From assembly GCF_900096945.1 (NCBI RefSeq), contig NZ_FMKA01000016.1, positions 23,255 through 87,254 of the forward strand: DNA of 64,000 bases, given 5' to 3'. Both the position numbers and the translations under genes were made by a program. Source of the DNA: Anaerobium acetethylicum (GTDB lineage Bacteria > Bacillota > Clostridia > Lachnospirales > Lachnospiraceae). A model generated the notes under the pieces. The model did not search any database and was not told the origin of the DNA. It saw only the letters and a program-made list of their open reading frames with translations. This document shows positions 61,077 to 64,000 of this stretch, piece after piece. The first letter of the stretch is position 1. Each line of letters begins with the position of its first letter.

Positions 61077-62539
61077 TGAGGCGTTCGATAAAAAAGCAGA
61101 TTGCACTAATTTTTATAGGACTGATGACCTGCACTCTTTTAGCATGCTGGTTCATCAATAATGCATTTCTTGTGAATTACTATCTCGTCAACAAGGAACG
61201 GACACTGATGAAAGCCTATAATCGGATAAATGAAGCAAGCAGTGATAACAGGATGGATTCAGATGAGTTTGATATAGAATTCGAAAAAATGTACTCCACC
61301 GATAACATAGCGATTGTGATAATGGATCCGAGCGGAACAATAAAGAAATCGTCAATCAGCCAGGGGGAAATTCTGACAAGGCAGCTGTATGGATACATAG
61401 TCGGCAATCTGGATGTTGAGGTCGAGGTGTTAGAGAACAGCGAGAATTATATCGTGCAGAAAGTAACAGACCCGAGAAGCGGAAGCGACTATATGGAAAT
61501 ATGGGGGGCTCTTGATAACGGCAACCTTTTCATTATGAGGACGGCCATAGAAAGCATTAGGGACAGCGTAAGCATCTCGAACCGTTTTTTGGCATATACA
61601 GGCTTCTTTGCAATATTCGTGAGCGCTGCTGTGATCTGGTTCGTTACCAGGAGAATAACGGAACCCATACTGGAACTTGCAAAAATATCCGAAAGAATGA
61701 CACATTTGGATTTTGAGGCAAGATATGAAAGCAGGGAAGAAAATGAAATAGGGCTTCTGGGAACCCATATCAATCAATTGTCGGATGCTCTTGAAAAAAC
61801 TATTTCGGAGCTTAAAACAGCAAATAACGAGCTGCAGAGGGATATTGAAAACAAGATAAAGATAGACGAGATGAGAAAGGAATTCCTGTCGAATGTCTCC
61901 CACGAATTAAAAACGCCAATCGCATTAATTCAGGGATATGCAGAAGGTCTTAAAGAAGGAATCAACGATGACGCCGAGAGCAGGGAATTCTACTGTGAAG
62001 TGATAATGGATGAAGCGTCAAAAATGAACCAGATGGTAAAAAAACTTCTGACCCTGAATCAACTGGAATTCGGCAACGAAAAAATCGTAATGGAACGGTT
62101 TGATATAGCTTCTTTGATAAAGAATATCATACAGTCGTCCGATATACTGATCAGACAGAAGGGTGCCAAGGTTATTTTCAAGGCAGATGCCCCGGTATAT
62201 GTCTGGGCAGATGAATTTAAGATAGAGGAGGTTGTAACAAACTATATAACAAATGCGCTGAATCACGTTGATCATGAAATGCTCATTGAAGTCAAGATAA
62301 CTGAGACGGAAAAAAACGCAAGAATATCTGTGTTCAATACAGGTAAGACAATTCCGGAAGAGGATATCGACAATATATGGGGGAAATTCTATAAAATCGA
62401 CAAGGCGCGAACAAGGGAGTATGGTGGAAGCGGTATAGGGCTTTCAATCGTAAAAGCAATAATGGAATCTCTAAACAAGGGATACGGGGTTAAGAACTAC
62501 GAAAATGGTGTGGAATTCTGGTTTGAACTTGATAAATAA
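61076..62539 (+). CDS. Sensor histidine kinase
   Basis: A 487-residue membrane kinase. There are two membrane helices (about 11-31 and 168-190) with a ~135-residue external sensor between them, a HAMP linker (about 192-245), the phospho-acceptor H276 in NVSHELKTPIALIQGYAEG, and a catalytic ATPase domain with N-box NYITNALNHVD, the degenerate G1 box and G2 GGSGIGLSIVKAIM. This is the VanS/PhoR-like class. The ligand is unknown. The lipoprotein gene after it may be a target or partner. Confidence 0.95.
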   Translation: MRRSIKKQIALIFIGLMTCTLLACWFINNAFLVNYYLVNKERTLMKAYNRINEASSDNRMDSDEFDIEFEKMYSTDNIAIVIMDPSGTIKKSSISQGEILTRQLYGYIVGNLDVEVEVLENSENYIVQKVTDPRSGSDYMEIWGALDNGNLFIMRTAIESIRDSVSISNRFLAYTGFFAIFVSAAVIWFVTRRITEPILELAKISERMTHLDFEARYESREENEIGLLGTHINQLSDALEKTISELKTANNELQRDIENKIKIDEMRKEFLSNVSHELKTPIALIQGYAEGLKEGINDDAESREFYCEVIMDEASKMNQMVKKLLTLNQLEFGNEKIVMERFDIASLIKNIIQSSDILIRQKGAKVIFKADAPVYVWADEFKIEEVVTNYITNALNHVDHEMLIEVKITETEKNARISVFNTGKTIPEEDIDNIWGKFYKIDKARTREYGGSGIGLSIVKAIMESLNKGYGVKNYENGVEFWFELDK

Positions 62540-62671
62540 TATAATAAAACGTATGTCGGAACACTGCCTATAAGCAAAAAATGTGTCTTTATAGCACGGG
62601 TATTCCCACGAGTGAGTGGATGTGGCAGATGAAAGGGATTTCAATAGTTCGATATATGCATGGAGGCGGTT

Positions 62672-63451
62672 ATGAAAAAAACACTGGCTATATTGTTGAC
62701 AGTTTTAATGGTAACAGGATGTGCGGAAATGGATGCAGACAAACTGACAAGTGAACAAAAAAATCTTGTAGCTGAGTATGCAGCAGGACTAGTAATAAAA
62801 CATGACAGAAATCATGATGCGGCATCCGTTTCGGATATTCCGGAGGTAGTGTCTAATAAGGAAGTCAATATAGTAGACAGCGCCTATGATGCGAAGGAAC
62901 AAGCTGATGAATCTATCAGAGAATATAAACAGGAGCCGTTGACAGAACAGCAGGCGGATAAGTCGAAAGAAGAAGCGGAAGAAGAAGCGGAAGAAGCGGA
63001 TGAACCGGCAGCAGAGATGCAAATAGAAAAGTTCAGCCAAATCTTAGGGCTCTCCGATTGTACGATCCAGTATATGGGGTACGAAGTATGCGGCTATTAT
63101 CCAAATGGAAAAGGGAATGGTGAGGAAGGAATAGTAGTTAATGCTACTGCCGGAACTCAGTTGTGCGTATTCAAATTCCAGATACATAATCGTTCATCCC
63201 AGGCTCAGGTCTGCGATATGCTTTCTGCAGACATGTCTTTCGGTTTTATGTTTAATGGAGAAAAGAGAGTTCCTGTCATGATTTCTCTTTTGCGCAATGA
63301 TATGTCGGTTGTTTGTGAAACGATTGAAGCAGAGGCATCTACAGAGGCTGTTCTTCTGTGTGAAGTTGATTCTGACCTTCAAAGCATCATTAAGGAAGTT
63401 GATCTTCTTGTATACAAAAATGGTATTTCTGGTCTGGTTAAGCTCCAATAA
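62672..63451 (+). CDS. Putative lipoprotein, unknown
   Basis: A 259-residue lipoprotein: KKTLAILLTVLMVTGC is a signal with a lipobox at about residue 16. A linker full of Glu/Ala/Lys (about 80-117) leads to a C-terminal domain of ~130 residues that looks all-beta (TQLCVFKFQIHNRSSQAQVCDM, FMFNGEKRVPVMISLL), similar to Ig-like extracellular modules. No family is recognised. Start 62672 follows GGAGGCGG; the ATG at 62660 overlaps the site itself. It is transcribed after the two-component genes with a gap of 130 bases. Confidence 0.75.
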   Translation: MKKTLAILLTVLMVTGCAEMDADKLTSEQKNLVAEYAAGLVIKHDRNHDAASVSDIPEVVSNKEVNIVDSAYDAKEQADESIREYKQEPLTEQQADKSKEEAEEEAEEADEPAAEMQIEKFSQILGLSDCTIQYMGYEVCGYYPNGKGNGEEGIVVNATAGTQLCVFKFQIHNRSSQAQVCDMLSADMSFGFMFNGEKRVPVMISLLRNDMSVVCETIEAEASTEAVLLCEVDSDLQSIIKEVDLLVYKNGISGLVKLQ

Positions 63452-63491
63452 AACAAAGGACCGGGGAATTGTTTTGAATTTCAAATGGCAG

Positions 63492-63528
63492 CGCCTCGCT
63501 TTAGTTCATCTAAAAGCGAGGCGTTTTT
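63492..63528 (+). terminator. Intrinsic terminator before the rRNA promoters
   Basis: CGCCTCGCTTTA, loop GTTCATC, TAAAAGCGAGGCG and a run of five T. It insulates the rRNA operon from the lipoprotein gene. Confidence 0.92.
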
Positions 63529-63590
63529 GTATATGTTAAGACAAGCAGGAATAAATCAAATAGCAGGAATGAAAAAATAGTTTTAAAATA

Positions 63591-63619
63591 TTGACAAATA
63601 TAAAAAATAATGATATTAT
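63591..63619 (+). promoter_or_regulatory. rRNA promoter P1
   Basis: TTGACA at 63591-63596 and TATTAT at 63614-63619, spacer 17 bp, in a strongly AT-rich setting. Confidence 0.8.
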
Positions 63620-63671
63620 ATAAATCCGTCAGGCACAGAACAGCTTGTCAATAAGAAAAGTAAAAAAAGTG

Positions 63672-63700
63672 TTGACAAACATGAATGTGAATGATACAAT
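63672..63700 (+). promoter_or_regulatory. rRNA promoter P2
   Basis: TTGACA at 63672-63677 and TACAAT at 63695-63700, spacer 17 bp; preceded by AAAAAAAGTG. Confidence 0.8.
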
Positions 63701-63763
63701 TTTGTTCTACTCAGAGTAATTGTGAGTGAATATAAAAAGAATTCATAATAAATAAAAAAAGTG

Positions 63764-63792
63764 TTGACAATAACGTTTTTTGATGATATTAT
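63764..63792 (+). promoter_or_regulatory. rRNA promoter P3
   Basis: TTGACA at 63764-63769 and TATTAT at 63787-63792, spacer 17 bp; preceded by AAAAAAAGTG as in P2, so P2 and P3 share the upstream AAAAAAAGTGTTGACA block. Confidence 0.85.
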
Positions 63793-63799
63793 GTACAAG

Positions 63800-64000
63800 T
63801 TGCTGGTTACAGACCACAACACAGAACATTGATAACTGAACAGTGAAACAACCTTGAAAATTCAAAACCAGACAAAGTCTGGAAAAGAGATTTCATGATC
63901 GGTCAGGACTTAGTATCCGGCCAATCAAAGAACAGTGTCGAGAGACACGACCTAAAAAACAGTAAAATATGACCGAGTAGCATCGGCATATACGGAAAAA
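63800..64000 (+). other. Leader of an rRNA operon (16S gene starts beyond the window)
   Basis: About 200 bases with no gene. They include ACATTGATAACTGAACAGTG, which resembles leader sequence ahead of 16S rRNA in Clostridia, a GACAAAGTC palindrome near 63871 and a GTCGAGAGACACGAC hairpin near 63936. The 16S start (AGAGTTTGATC) is not reached. The identification rests on three strong tandem promoters and the leader's likeness, not on rRNA sequence itself. Confidence 0.75.

Overview
This 64 kb stretch looks like the chromosome of an anaerobic, low-to-moderate GC Firmicute of the class Clostridia, of the Lachnospiraceae/Anaerovoracaceae type. The reasons are AGGAGG ribosome-binding sites, the rlmN-prpC-prkC-rsgA-rpe-thiN string, a Trp T-box ahead of a tryptophan ABC transporter, FabK-type fatty acid synthesis with a fused AccDA, a DUF5688 protein and clostridial-type rRNA promoters. 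Exact family and genus cannot be fixed from the sequence. Almost all genes are on the + strand (ychF is the clear exception). There is no phage, CRISPR array, plasmid gene or transposase; this is core chromosome with small non-coding repeats in the gaps.

Layout. 0-5.6 kb: end of rlmN, then a PP2C phosphatase / PASTA kinase pair (prpC-prkC), rsgA, rpe and thiN. 5.8-8.1 kb: ychF (- strand) and lgt. 8.2-19 kb: the division and cell-wall cluster mraZ-rsmH-ftsL-pbp-mraY-murD-ftsW-ftsQ-ftsZ, headed by a series of MraZ boxes, then nrdR. It lacks murE, murF, murG, murC and ftsA. 19-25.9 kb: a structured RNA candidate before truA, a DMT transporter, a cysteine hydrolase, a YqeG phosphatase, aroE-aroK-aroQ, an M24 peptidase and efp. 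26.5-28.6 kb: a DUF5688 protein, tRNA-Arg(CCG) and a membrane-anchored protein. 28.6-31.9 kb: a Trp T-box, a possible Trp-Trp leader peptide and a three-gene tryptophan ABC transporter. 31.9-38.7 kb: dut, fabH, degV, Fur-box-controlled feoA-feoB with a small Cys-rich partner, a thioesterase and a Gfo/Idh oxidoreductase. 39.2-48.6 kb: the type II fatty acid operon acpP-fabK-fabD-fabG-fabF-accB-fabZ-accC-accDA plus a second FabK-like flavoprotein with a Cys cluster. 48.9-59.5 kb: an aberrant sirtuin, leuB, ilvD, ilvB, serC-serA-DUF1015 and a cyclophilin lipoprotein. 59.7-64 kb: a small membrane protein, a two-component system, a lipoprotein, and three strong tandem promoters with the leader of an rRNA operon whose 16S gene starts beyond the window.

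The most interesting signals are these. (1) A family of MITE-like repeats (34-153 bp, ends GTAACTGTTCA / TGAACAGTTAC) in which four copies are each flanked by an 8-bp direct repeat. (2) A Trp T-box (specifier TGG) followed by a well-formed 9-codon ORF, MEDGWWKTA, with tandem Trp codons ahead of the transporter. (3) A FabK-like paralogue with a CxxCxxxC cluster ending a fab operon that has no fabA or fabM, a candidate FabX-type unsaturated fatty acid enzyme. (4) A sirtuin-fold protein whose catalytic Asn, Asp and His are all replaced. (5) A large structured RNA candidate upstream of truA. (6) A DUF1015 protein with a DGHHR motif linked to serC-serA. (7) FabT-like operators at both fab promoters.
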